The position numbers were made by a program, and so were the translations under genes. A model generated the notes under the pieces. The model did not search any database. It saw only the letters and a list, made by a program, of their open reading frames with translations, and was not told where the DNA came from. This document shows, piece after piece, positions 6,770 through 13,838 of a stretch of 16,983 bases of DNA. Each line of letters opens with the position of its first letter. The first letter of the stretch is position 1. This stretch comes from Helicobacter sp. (lineage in GTDB: Bacteria > Campylobacterota > Campylobacteria > Campylobacterales > Helicobacteraceae): the NCBI GenBank assembly GCA_022766795.1, contig JALEPE010000042.1, positions 1 through 16,983 of the forward strand. Reading direction: 5' to 3'.

Positions 6770-8866
6770 ATGCAAGACTTTTTAAAAGATTTAAATAAGC
6801 AGCAATATGAGGCGGCAACCACTATTGATGGCGCACTTTTAATCCTAGCTGGAGCAGGTAGCGGCAAGACAAAGACCATCACCGCACGCCTTGCATATTT
6901 AATTGATTGTGTTGGGATTCCGCCAAGCAATACTTTAACACTCACTTTCACTAATAAAGCTGCTAATGAAATGCAAAAACGCGCTTTAGGAATGATTCAA
7001 AATAATTGCTTACACCCGCCTTTGCTTTGCACATTCCATAAGTTTGGGTTGTTGTTTTTAAAATTCTATATCACGCATTTGGGGCGTAAGGCAAATTTTA
7101 TTCTTGCCGATAGTGATGATACAAAGCGTATTGTTAAGGAATTGAATGGTGATTTAGCTCCGCTCCCGCTAGTACTTAGCGAAATTTCACGCTACAAAAA
7201 TTCTCAAATCTCGCCCAATGAAGCCCTAAAATCTGCACACAATGAAACTTATCAACATATCGCAAAAGTCTATGCGCGATACCAAGAATTTCTATTGCAA
7301 AAAAACTTAGTGGATTTTGATGACTTATTGCTGCTTCCTTTAGAAATTATGCAAAAAAATCCACAAGTCGCTAAGGAAGTGAGTGAAAGATACCAATATA
7401 TAATGGTAGATGAATACCAAGACACAAACCATTTGCAATATTTGCTTTTAAAGCAACTCTGCTCCACTCATCAGAATCTTTGTGTTGTGGGCGATGATGA
7501 TCAGAGTATTTATAGTTGGCGAGGGGCAAATATCCAAAATATTTTGCAATTTAGTGAGCATTTTAAAGGCGCAAAAATCATTAAACTAGAGAAAAATTAC
7601 CGCTCCACCCACACAATTTTGCAAGCTGCAAATGCGCTCATTGCAAATAATAAGGAAAGGCTCGGTAAAGAGCTAAAAAGCACGCAAGATGAGGGGAAGC
7701 AAATTGAGGTTTTGCATTCCTTTGATGAGCAAGAGGAAGTCCAAAGTATTGTTAAGGCGATTCAAGCTCTTTTAAAAAATGGTGTAATGCTAAAAGATAT
7801 TGCGATTTTATTTCGTTTAAATGCACTTTCGCGCTCACTAGAAGAGGGCTTTAATCGCGCTGGGATTCCTTATGTCTTAGTGGGCGCAATTCGTTTTTAC
7901 GAGCGGAGCGAAATTAAAGATGTATTGAGTTATTTTCGTGCATTCATTAATTTAGAGGACGATTTTTCTATTGCGCGCATTATTAATAAGCCAAAACGTG
8001 GAATTGGCAAGACGACATTAGATAAGCTCCTAAACCTAGCGCAACAGCATCATACGAGCATTTTTGGGCTAATGCAAAGTGGTATCGCAAAGGAAGAGGT
8101 GAGCAAGAAAGCCTATGCGACTTTGCAAGAGTTTTTTGCTGTAATGCAAGATTTACAGAAAAGTTTGAAACTCTCTAGTTTGGGGTTTATTGATGAATTT
8201 GAGCATAAAATTGGGCTTTGTGAAGCATTAAGTCAAAGTGCAGACGAGATTGACCGCGTGAGTAATATTGAGGAATTTTATGGCGTGTATAAAGAGTTTA
8301 TCAAGCAAAATCCACTATTGGAGCTAGAGGATTTTTTAAATGAGCTTGCTTTAAGAAGCGACCAAGAAGATGTTGAAATGCGTCAAGAAAGTAAAGGTGT
8401 AGAGGGCGTTGCGTGTATGAGTGTGCATTCTAGTAAGGGGCTAGAATTTGACTATGTATTTATTATTGGGCTAGAGGAGGGCTTTTTTCCTATGACGCGT
8501 GAGGATAGCAGTGTTGAAGAGGAGCGCAGGCTCGGCTATGTGGCATTCACACGCGCTAAAAAGGAGTTATTTTTAAGTTATGTGGATTCCAGATTTTATA
8601 GGGGGAATCGCACGATTTTATTGCCATCGCGCTTTTTAGGTGAAAGTGGCGTGGCACAAAAAGGAAGACTAGGAATCTCTAAAAAGTTAGGAAGTGCGGA
8701 ATCTGAAGCTTTAGGAGACTTTAAAAAGGGGGATTGCGTAATGCACAAAATCTTTGGTGCAGGCAGAATCCTTGAGGTTACCAAATGCGGCAAAGATGTA
8801 AGATTGAAAATTAATTTTGGCGGATTGGTGCGCGAAATTCTAAGCGGATATGTGAGCAAAGTGTAG
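6770..8866 (+). CDS. uvrD: UvrD/PcrA-type superfamily 1 DNA helicase
   Basis: A 3'-5' DNA helicase of 698 residues, normal for UvrD/PcrA/Rep. Motifs in order: Walker A AGAGSGKT (27-34), motif Ia TFTNKAANEM (59-68), motif II VDEYQDTN (213-220), motif III GDDDQSIYSWRGA (241-253), motif IV LEKNYRS (273-279), motif V VHSSKGLEFDYVFI (552-565) and motif VI EERRLGYVAFTRAKKEL (584-600). The C-terminal tail (about 651-698, GDCVMHKIFGAGRI) is the UvrD/PcrA-type Tudor-like extension, which favours UvrD over Rep. The family acts in nucleotide excision repair, mismatch processing and clearing of RecA filaments. It begins 13 bp after the TonB-like gene with AAAGG ahead of the ATG, so it probably shares that transcript. 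Confidence 0.92.
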   Translation: MQDFLKDLNKQQYEAATTIDGALLILAGAGSGKTKTITARLAYLIDCVGIPPSNTLTLTFTNKAANEMQKRALGMIQNNCLHPPLLCTFHKFGLLFLKFYITHLGRKANFILADSDDTKRIVKELNGDLAPLPLVLSEISRYKNSQISPNEALKSAHNETYQHIAKVYARYQEFLLQKNLVDFDDLLLLPLEIMQKNPQVAKEVSERYQYIMVDEYQDTNHLQYLLLKQLCSTHQNLCVVGDDDQSIYSWRGANIQNILQFSEHFKGAKIIKLEKNYRSTHTILQAANALIANNKERLGKELKSTQDEGKQIEVLHSFDEQEEVQSIVKAIQALLKNGVMLKDIAILFRLNALSRSLEEGFNRAGIPYVLVGAIRFYERSEIKDVLSYFRAFINLEDDFSIARIINKPKRGIGKTTLDKLLNLAQQHHTSIFGLMQSGIAKEEVSKKAYATLQEFFAVMQDLQKSLKLSSLGFIDEFEHKIGLCEALSQSADEIDRVSNIEEFYGVYKEFIKQNPLLELEDFLNELALRSDQEDVEMRQESKGVEGVACMSVHSSKGLEFDYVFIIGLEEGFFPMTREDSSVEEERRLGYVAFTRAKKELFLSYVDSRFYRGNRTILLPSRFLGESGVAQKGRLGISKKLGSAESEALGDFKKGDCVMHKIFGAGRILEVTKCGKDVRLKINFGGLVREILSGYVSKV

Positions 8867-8896
8867 GATTCTCTTTGATGTTGTGTATTCGCTTCT

Positions 8897-8930
8897 GTCA
8901 TTGTGAGTGTAAGCGAAGTAATCCATAATT
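8897..8930 (+). repeat. Interspersed repeat copy A (GTCATTG...AATCCATAAT)
   Basis: Reads GTCATTGTGAG, then a short variable middle ending AAGCGAAG, then TAATCCATAATT. It shares both ends with the copies at 13321-13510 but is shorter in the middle. It lies just after the helicase gene in non-coding DNA. Confidence 0.65.
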
Positions 8931-9031
8931 TTAAATGGACTTTATGGATTCATTTTGGAACTCAAGGTTATATTTCTTTAAAAAAGAGATGAACTTTTAA
9001 GGCAAAGTTTATCTTTCCCCTTAAATCCCTG

Positions 9032-9051
9032 CCCTAATGATGCTTTTAGGG
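9032..9051. terminator. Possible bidirectional terminator hairpin
   Basis: CCCTAA (9032-9037) and TTAGGG (9046-9051) form a 6-bp stem with an 8-nt loop between the converging uvrD and pldA genes. There is no clear U run on either side. It is a candidate by position and pairing only. Confidence 0.3.
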
Positions 9052-9101
9052 TGGTGCTTGCACACGATTCTTTAGGTGGAATCTCGCAATAACGGAGAAT
9101 C

Positions 9102-10226
9102 CTATCGTGTGAATAACAACCCGACACCGATTCTATCAATGGAGCGATTGTAATCTATTAAGCTTTCACCATAACCGCTAAAATACTGCACATATAAATA
9201 TAGATTCTTATAAATCGGATAAGAATAGTCTAAAATAATCGCGCCTTTATTGTCGGACTTTAGGTTATTGCGCAATGTTAAGGTTAATAAATGCTGATTA
9301 AATAAATAGCCCATACTTAACTCCCCGTAGCCCATATAATTCAAAATATCGGGATTATCATCTTTGCTAGCATCCTCTTTAATGCGATACCAAGCCTTTA
9401 ATCCGAACACGAAGTTATCGTATGCATACACACCCTCAATAAACAAGCGGTCCCAACTGCGAGATTTACTCAAATCCCCTCCATTGCTTTGATGGACATA
9501 GCCAAAATTTACGCGGTCAAAAAATAGGTTATATGTATCAATCGGATAGCTAAAAAATAGCGCAGGCTCGTAGTTACTCTCTCTAAATGGGCGTGAATTA
9601 TCGCTATCATACACTTGCCAAAAACTCTGCTGTGTGTAAGAAAAATACAAATCCAAATCTTTAAAATATAAATCATCAAAGATTAGCTTCTTGAAACTGA
9701 TTTGAAACTTCGCTTCCGTGCGCTTTGTGTGTCCGTCCTCACTCTTTAAACTTACATTAGCGGGAAGCAAATAATTAAATTTATAAGGCTCAAATCCTAA
9801 AAATCCTCCCAAAAAGCGATTCCTCTCAAAGCGCGCTTCATAGGGTGTTATAGCTCCTGCAAATTCTGCCCCCTCAATCCCTGCTTCAAGGTTTTGCGCA
9901 TTTTCTCTCTTAAAATGTATAGTGCTAGCCTTTTGGGATTCCACAAATTGTGCTAAATATTTAGAATCCTTGGCTAAAGGCGCATCTTTGGAATCTTTTG
10001 CTAAGTTTTGATTCTCTATAAAAGTGATAAATAAATTCTCTGAATTTTGCAAATTCAGCTTTAATTCCTTTTGTCCTTTTTGCACATTAAGCACTTGCAT
10101 AATACGCATTTCCTTATCTAGCACAATTACTTTAGCACGTTCATTTGTGTTGAATTCTAGTCTGTCATACAGGCTTTCTGCATAAAGTGGCGTTAAAAAG
10201 GTAAAGAATAAAATGTATCTTAGCAT
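9102..10226 (-). CDS. pldA: Outer-membrane phospholipase A
   Basis: OMPLA hydrolyses ester bonds of phospholipids in the outer leaflet and affects membrane asymmetry, acid adaptation and haemolysis in Helicobacter. The 374-residue precursor has a signal peptide (1-16, cut after PLYA). An N-terminal extension (about 17-140), longer than in enteric PldA, follows. The 12-strand barrel runs from about 145 and ends in a C-terminal aromatic-basic strand (GVGLLFTR). The catalytic core YVHQSNG gives H245 and S247. The position of the classic Asn156 (SRSWNR in E. coli) reads SRSWDR here, so the third residue is D259. Residues RNNLKSDNKG resemble the second conserved block. The upstream in-frame ATG at 10259 was rejected: the ATG at 10226 overlaps the galE stop (TAATG) and starts directly with the signal peptide. 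Confidence 0.93.
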   Translation of the reverse strand: MLRYILFFTFLTPLYAESLYDRLEFNTNERAKVIVLDKEMRIMQVLNVQKGQKELKLNLQNSENLFITFIENQNLAKDSKDAPLAKDSKYLAQFVESQKASTIHFKRENAQNLEAGIEGAEFAGAITPYEARFERNRFLGGFLGFEPYKFNYLLPANVSLKSEDGHTKRTEAKFQISFKKLIFDDLYFKDLDLYFSYTQQSFWQVYDSDNSRPFRESNYEPALFFSYPIDTYNLFFDRVNFGYVHQSNGGDLSKSRSWDRLFIEGVYAYDNFVFGLKAWYRIKEDASKDDNPDILNYMGYGELSMGYLFNQHLLTLTLRNNLKSDNKGAIILDYSYPIYKNLYLYVQYFSGYGESLIDYNRSIDRIGVGLLFTR

Positions 10227-11248
10227 TAGAACCCTTGTTTTTGCAGATTTTCTTCCCATAAATACGCACTTTTACAAATAATTTCTAAATCATCATATTT
10301 GGGCTTCCATTGCGTGTGGGTTAGAATCTTTTGGTTATCACTCACCAGCACACTTGGGTCGCCTTCTCTGCGTGGTGCAGATTCTGCTAAGAAGTTTTTT
10401 CCACTTACCTTTTTTACGCAATCAATCACTTCTTTAACGCTAAATCCCTTGCCATAGCCAACATTGTAAATTTCTGAAATATTCCTATCTATTAATGCCT
10501 TTAATGCCCAAAAATGCGCGCTTGCTAAATCATCAATATGGATATAATCCCGCACGCAAGTGCCATCTTTGGTTGGATAATCCTCTCCAAAAATTTGCAT
10601 TTTCTTGCGTTTTCCACACGCGCATTCACAAGCAACTTTGATTAAGTGCGTAGCATTTTTTGTGCGTTGCCCTAGCGCATTATCGTCCATTAATGCGCCT
10701 GCGACATTGAAATAACGCAAAATGACGCTTTTGAATTTAGGGTTTGCCACCTCTAATGCTTGTAAAATTTTTTCAATCATTAGTTTAGATTCACCATAGG
10801 GATTAATGGGAATCTTTGGCGTATTTTCTTTGATTTTTTCCTTGTTTTTAGGCTCTCCATACACGGCTGCGGTAGAGCTAAAAAGAAAATGATTGACATT
10901 AAAATTTTGCGCAATTTGTAAGAGATTTATAGTATTTGCCACATTGTTTTTAAAATATTTGAGCGGTTGTTGCACGGATTCTGACACGATGAGACTTGCA
11001 GCAAAATGAATGATTGCGTTAAAATGAAAACGCGAAAACACTGCACACAATGTTTTCTCATCGTTCAAATTACCTTGTATAAATTCTATGCGGTTTGGAA
11101 ATTTCTCTTGCAAAAAGTTAATATTTTGTAAAAAACCTGTGGAGAGATTATCAATAATCACGATTCTACAATCGCTATGCTTTAAGAAATAATACGCACT
11201 ATGCGAGCCGATGTATCCCGCCGCACCAGTAAATAAGAAATGCTGCAT
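10226..11248 (-). CDS. galE: UDP-glucose 4-epimerase
   Basis: Interconverts UDP-glucose and UDP-galactose (and possibly the N-acetyl forms) for lipopolysaccharide and other glycans. The 340-residue extended short-chain dehydrogenase has the NAD-binding motif TGAAGYIGSH (7-16), D33 binding the adenosine ribose (IIDNLSTG), and a catalytic Ser/Thr at 124-126 (SST). The YxxxK pair is Y151 and K155 (NPYGESK). Substrate-side motifs RYFNVAGA and CVRDYIHIDDLA and the late NVGYGKGFSV are all typical of GalE. AAAAAGGA precedes the ATG. It is the first gene of a galE-pldA unit divergent from glmS, and pldA is coupled through a TAATG overlap, pairing glycan precursor synthesis with an outer-membrane enzyme. 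Confidence 0.95.
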   Translation of the reverse strand: MQHFLFTGAAGYIGSHSAYYFLKHSDCRIVIIDNLSTGFLQNINFLQEKFPNRIEFIQGNLNDEKTLCAVFSRFHFNAIIHFAASLIVSESVQQPLKYFKNNVANTINLLQIAQNFNVNHFLFSSTAAVYGEPKNKEKIKENTPKIPINPYGESKLMIEKILQALEVANPKFKSVILRYFNVAGALMDDNALGQRTKNATHLIKVACECACGKRKKMQIFGEDYPTKDGTCVRDYIHIDDLASAHFWALKALIDRNISEIYNVGYGKGFSVKEVIDCVKKVSGKNFLAESAPRREGDPSVLVSDNQKILTHTQWKPKYDDLEIICKSAYLWEENLQKQGF

Positions 11249-11267
11249 AAAAATCCTTTTTATTTTT

Positions 11268-11273
11268 ATTTTA
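11268..11273 (-). promoter_or_regulatory. Putative -10 element for galE-pldA
   Basis: TAAAAT on the minus strand preceded by TGC (ATGCTAAAAT), giving an extended -10. It lies 20 bp from the galE ATG in AT-rich sequence. The implied leader is very short but still contains the AAGGA site. Confidence 0.5.
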
Positions 11274-11305
11274 GCATATTTACCATTCCTTTACGCATTT
11301 TATGC

Positions 11306-11311
11306 CACAAT
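11306..11311 (+). promoter_or_regulatory. Possible -10 element for glmS
   Basis: CACAAT in the context TTTATGCCACAATACACC, 27 bp ahead of the glmS ATG. It departs from TATAAT at two positions and is the best candidate I see in this 90-bp divergent gap. I saw no riboswitch or glmS-ribozyme-like leader; the gap is too short for the ribozyme known from Bacillus. Confidence 0.35.
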
Positions 11312-11338
11312 ACACCATTAATTTTTAGGAGCAATAAA

Positions 11339-13126
11339 ATGTGTGGAATCGTTGGCTACATTGGCGATAAAGAAAAGAAAACTCTATTGTTAAATGGTTT
11401 AAAAGAATTGGAATATCGCGGTTATGATTCTGCTGGAATCGCTGTTTTAGAACAAGGTGAATTGCATACATTTAAGGCGGTAGGAAAGCTTATTAACTTA
11501 GAGCATAAATGCGAAGGATTCCATTCTAGTGGCTTTGGATTAGGAATCGGACACACACGTTGGGCAACACACGGGAAGCCAACGGAAGTGAATGCGCACC
11601 CACATATTGGGCATTATAGCAATGTCGTGCATAATGGGATTATTGAAAATTACCAAAGCATTAAAGAGGATTTACAAAAGCAAGGTTGTATATTTTACTC
11701 GCAGACAGATACAGAAGTGATTGTGCATTTGTTTGAATGGCATATGCAAAAGCAAAAGGACGCTTTTGTCGCCTTTAGCAAAACGATTGCTACATTAAAG
11801 GGTGCGTATGCGATTCTGCTTATTACACAAAAATCTCCCAATACGATTTACTACGCTAAAAATGGTTCTCCGCTTATTATTGGAGCAAATGATAATGAAA
11901 TCTTTTTTGCCTCCTCTGACGCACCACTTATCGGACTTGCAAAGGAAGTTTGCTATCTTGAAGATGGTGTGGTTGGCAAAATGGAACTTGGTGCCTTTAG
12001 TGCATTAAATGGTATCAAGCCTTTAGTTGGTGATAAACTCTCTGCGCAAAAAGACGGCTTTACATTCTTTATGGAAAAAGAAATCTATGAACAACATAAA
12101 GTATTACTAGAAACAATGATGGGGCGCGTTAGCGAAAATGGCTTTAGTCTTGACGAACTTAGTGGGCTAGATTTGAGTGCAATTGATTCTATTGTGCTTT
12201 GTGCGTGTGGAACAAGCTACCACGCAAGCCTCGCTGGAAGCTATCTTATAGAGCGCATTGCAAAACTTAGAGTAAAAGTTGAAATCGCAAGCGAGTTTCG
12301 CTATAAGGATCCAATATTGGATTCTAATACGTTTTTTATCGTCATCTCTCAAAGTGGCGAAACCGCAGATACTTTAGAGGCGTTAAAGCTTGCTAAACAA
12401 AGCGGGTTAAAAACGCTTGGAATTTGCAATGTGGATAATAGTTCCATTGTGCGCGAGAGTGATTTTTCACTGCTGACGCGTGCGGGGATTGAAAAGGGTG
12501 TGGCAAGCACAAAAGCCTTTGCAACGCAAGTAATGGTGTTTTGGATTTTAGCAAATTTTTTAGCACAAAAACGCGGAATCTTAGATTCTGCAACATTGCA
12601 GCAAGAAGCCAAGACAATGCTTGAAGCTAGCAAAGCCACGAAAGTAGATAAGAAGTTACACGAGCGCATAAAGCGGTTATCACGCCGCTATTTGCACGGA
12701 CACGGATTCTTTTTTATTGGGCGGGATATTTTCTATCCTTTAGCACTAGAGGGCGCATTGAAGCTTAAAGAGATTAGCTATTTACACGCGGAGGGTTATC
12801 CAAGTGGAGAGATGAAGCACGGACCTATTGCGCTAGCGGATTCTAGGCTATTTTGTGTTGCGCTAATACCAAAACATCTTTTGTTTGATAAAATCAAAAG
12901 CAATGTGGAGGAGCTAAGTGCGCGTGATGCAATGATTTGCGCGTTGTGTGCAGAAAATTCTGATGGCTTTGATGATTGGATTAGGATTCCAGAGTGCAAG
13001 CATTATATGGTGGAATTTTTTGCAATGATGGTGGTGTTACAGATTTTTGCTTTAGAAGTTGCGGTGCGCTTAGGGAATGATGTAGATATGCCAAGAAATT
13101 TAGCAAAAAGTGTAACGGTGGAGTAA
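11339..13126 (+). CDS. glmS: Glutamine-fructose-6-phosphate aminotransferase (isomerising)
   Basis: Makes glucosamine-6-phosphate from fructose-6-phosphate and glutamine, the first step towards UDP-GlcNAc for peptidoglycan and lipopolysaccharide; cytoplasmic. The 595-residue protein has the N-terminal glutaminase domain with nucleophile Cys2 (exposed after Met removal), TRWATHG (73-79), N99-G100 of the oxyanion hole and D124. Two SIS domains follow, with CGTS (290-293), SQSGET (337-342), and the active-site block HAEGYPSGEMKHGPIAL. The C-terminal MPRNLAKSVTVE carries the Schiff-base lysine K590. A longer in-frame start at 11240 was rejected because Cys must follow the initiator and TTTAGGAG lies ahead of the ATG at 11339. 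It appears monocistronic. Confidence 0.98.
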   Translation: MCGIVGYIGDKEKKTLLLNGLKELEYRGYDSAGIAVLEQGELHTFKAVGKLINLEHKCEGFHSSGFGLGIGHTRWATHGKPTEVNAHPHIGHYSNVVHNGIIENYQSIKEDLQKQGCIFYSQTDTEVIVHLFEWHMQKQKDAFVAFSKTIATLKGAYAILLITQKSPNTIYYAKNGSPLIIGANDNEIFFASSDAPLIGLAKEVCYLEDGVVGKMELGAFSALNGIKPLVGDKLSAQKDGFTFFMEKEIYEQHKVLLETMMGRVSENGFSLDELSGLDLSAIDSIVLCACGTSYHASLAGSYLIERIAKLRVKVEIASEFRYKDPILDSNTFFIVISQSGETADTLEALKLAKQSGLKTLGICNVDNSSIVRESDFSLLTRAGIEKGVASTKAFATQVMVFWILANFLAQKRGILDSATLQQEAKTMLEASKATKVDKKLHERIKRLSRRYLHGHGFFFIGRDIFYPLALEGALKLKEISYLHAEGYPSGEMKHGPIALADSRLFCVALIPKHLLFDKIKSNVEELSARDAMICALCAENSDGFDDWIRIPECKHYMVEFFAMMVVLQIFALEVAVRLGNDVDMPRNLAKSVTVE

Positions 13127-13139
13127 TCATAGAATAGGT

Positions 13140-13185
13140 AGAATCTTGCGATAGTGCAAGCAGTAAATTGTAGTCTCAAGATTCT
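13140..13185 (+). terminator. Inverted repeat after glmS, possible terminator
   Basis: AGAATCTTG (13140-13148) and CAAGATTCT (13177-13185) pair perfectly over 9 bp with a 28-nt loop, and TTTCATTG follows. It lies 14 bp after the glmS stop. The loop is long and the U run poor, so termination is only a possibility. Confidence 0.4.
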
Positions 13186-13320
13186 TTCATTGTGAGAAAA
13201 AATTTAGCTTTTTGTGGCGTATATTACAAAGTGATTGTGTGAGTTTGGGAGAGTTGCTAACGCGACACACGCCCGCACCCGCAAATCTTAATCTTGCACT
13301 GCTTTAGGTTTTTCTGCTTT

Positions 13321-13358
13321 GTCATTGCGAGGCAGTGCGTAGCACAACGAAGCAATCT
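13321..13358 (+). repeat. Interspersed repeat copy B
   Basis: Starts GTCATTGCGAGG, has TGCGTAGCACAACGAAG in the middle and ends GCAATCTA. Same ends as copy A at 8897 and inverted relative to copy C at 13411-13444. B and C can fold on each other with a loop of roughly 50 nt. Confidence 0.7.
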
Positions 13359-13410
13359 ATAATCTTGAATGACTTTAAAACTTCCATTGTTTTATTTGCT
13401 TTATGTTTGA

Positions 13411-13444
13411 TTATGGATTGCTTCACTGCGTTTGCAATGACGAG
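13411..13444 (-). repeat. Interspersed repeat copy C (inverted)
   Basis: On the minus strand it reads CTCGTCATTGCAAACGCAG then TGAAGCAATCCATAAT, so it matches copies A and B in reverse orientation. The ATGGATTGCTTC / GCAATGACGAG ends are clear on the plus strand. Confidence 0.7.
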
Positions 13445-13458
13445 GTGGCTGACTTTCT

Positions 13459-13510
13459 GTCATTGCGAGAGATTCTGCATTAGAGGAATCGCAACAATCT
13501 ATGAATTTTA
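13459..13510 (+). repeat. Interspersed repeat copy D (diverged)
   Basis: Starts GTCATTGCGAGAGATTC and ends GCAACAATCTATGAATT, keeping the outer motifs GTCATTGCGAG and CAATCTAT but with an unrelated, longer middle. It lies 15 bp after copy C. Confidence 0.55.
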
Positions 13511-13583
13511 CAAAGTCAAACAATGGGCAATCAATTTTTTATTTTTTAAAAAAGTATTGAATGTATGTAGGATTTAAAATAAG

Positions 13584-13674
13584 TGGCGGACAGAGAGAGA
13601 TTCGAACTCTCGGTAATCTTGCGACTACGCATCCTTAGCAGGGATGTGGTTTCAGCCAACTCACCCATCTGTCC
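13584..13674 (-). tRNA. tRNA-Ser (anticodon GCT)
   Basis: A 91-nt gene with encoded CCA. The acceptor stem pairs 5' GGACAGA with 3' TCTGTCC, then G as discriminator and CCA. The anticodon stem CATCC/GGATG encloses CTGCTAA, giving anticodon GCT, which reads AGC/AGU serine codons. A long variable arm follows (class II tRNA), then the T arm GAGAGTTCGAATCTCTC. The D arm contains GAGTTGGCTGAA as in tRNA-Ser. It is in the same direction as prfA but probably has its own promoter. Confidence 0.97.
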
Positions 13675-13696
13675 AAGTAAAGTAAAAAGAAATGTA

Positions 13697-13702
13697 ATTG
13701 TA
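13697..13702 (-). promoter_or_regulatory. Putative -10 element for tRNA-Ser
   Basis: TACAAT on the minus strand in AAGTGATACAATTAC, 23 bp from the tRNA 5' end. The spacing suits transcription beginning a few bases upstream of the mature end. Confidence 0.5.
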
Positions 13703-13723
13703 TCACTTTTAGGTAAAAGGTAA

Positions 13724-13757
13724 CTTAAGAATTCCATATTTTTGCGGAATTCTTAAG
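13724..13757. terminator. Perfect 12-bp hairpin between prfA and tRNA-Ser
   Basis: CTTAAGAATTCC (13724-13735) and GGAATTCTTAAG (13746-13757) pair without a mismatch around a 10-nt AT-rich loop. Downstream of prfA and upstream of the tRNA promoter, it is the strongest hairpin noticed in the window. Only a weak T-rich stretch follows on the minus strand, so it could be a terminator or a stabilising or processing structure. Confidence 0.5.
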
Positions 13758-13779
13758 ATTTCATTTACACTTTGAATGC

Positions 13780-13810
13780 GCTAAGATTCCATAGAATGGA
13801 GAATCTTAGC
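13780..13810. terminator. 10-bp hairpin just after prfA
   Basis: GCTAAGATTC (13780-13789) and GAATCTTAGC (13801-13810) pair perfectly around an 11-nt loop (CATAGAATGGA). It lies 29 bp beyond the prfA stop codon. It resembles the neighbouring hairpin in sequence (TAAGA-TTC arms). No U run follows on either strand. Confidence 0.45.
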
Positions 13811-13838
13811 ACTAAAATGCAATCTCAAGCATTGAGCC

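Larger units (their letters stand above)
8867..9101. other. Convergent intergenic region between uvrD and pldA
   Basis: A 235-bp gap with no credible gene. It holds one copy of the interspersed repeat (8897-8930). It also has a 9-bp inverted repeat, AATCCATAA (8920-8928) with TTATGGATT (8942-8950), and small hairpins at 8992-9009 and 9032-9051. Another arm pair, CACACGAT (9061-9068) with ATCGTGTG (9104-9111), reaches into the end of pldA. Transcription from both sides must end here. Confidence 0.6.
13127..13583. other. Non-coding region between glmS and tRNA-Ser with repeats
   Basis: A 457-bp gap without a credible gene; the one 80-codon open frame at 13335-13577 lies across repeat copies. 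It contains a long-loop inverted repeat just after glmS and three diverged copies of the interspersed repeat (13321-13510), two of them in opposite orientation. The part from about 13200 to 13320 shows nothing I can name. Confidence 0.7.

Noticed and set aside
11240..11338. 33-codon N-terminal extension of GlmS
   Set aside because: The enzyme needs Cys as first residue after Met removal, and the extension covers the galE promoter region.
13321..13510. CRISPR array
   Set aside because: Only three copies, in mixed orientation, with variable internal sequence and no regular spacers; no cas genes in the window.
13335..13577. 80-codon open frame in the glmS-tRNA gap
   Set aside because: Made almost entirely of interspersed repeat copies; no ribosome binding site and no protein-like pattern.
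13440..13600. Integration (att) site at the 3' end of tRNA-Ser
   Set aside because: No second copy of the tRNA 3' end, no integrase and no foreign genes nearby; the flanking sequence is interspersed repeat.
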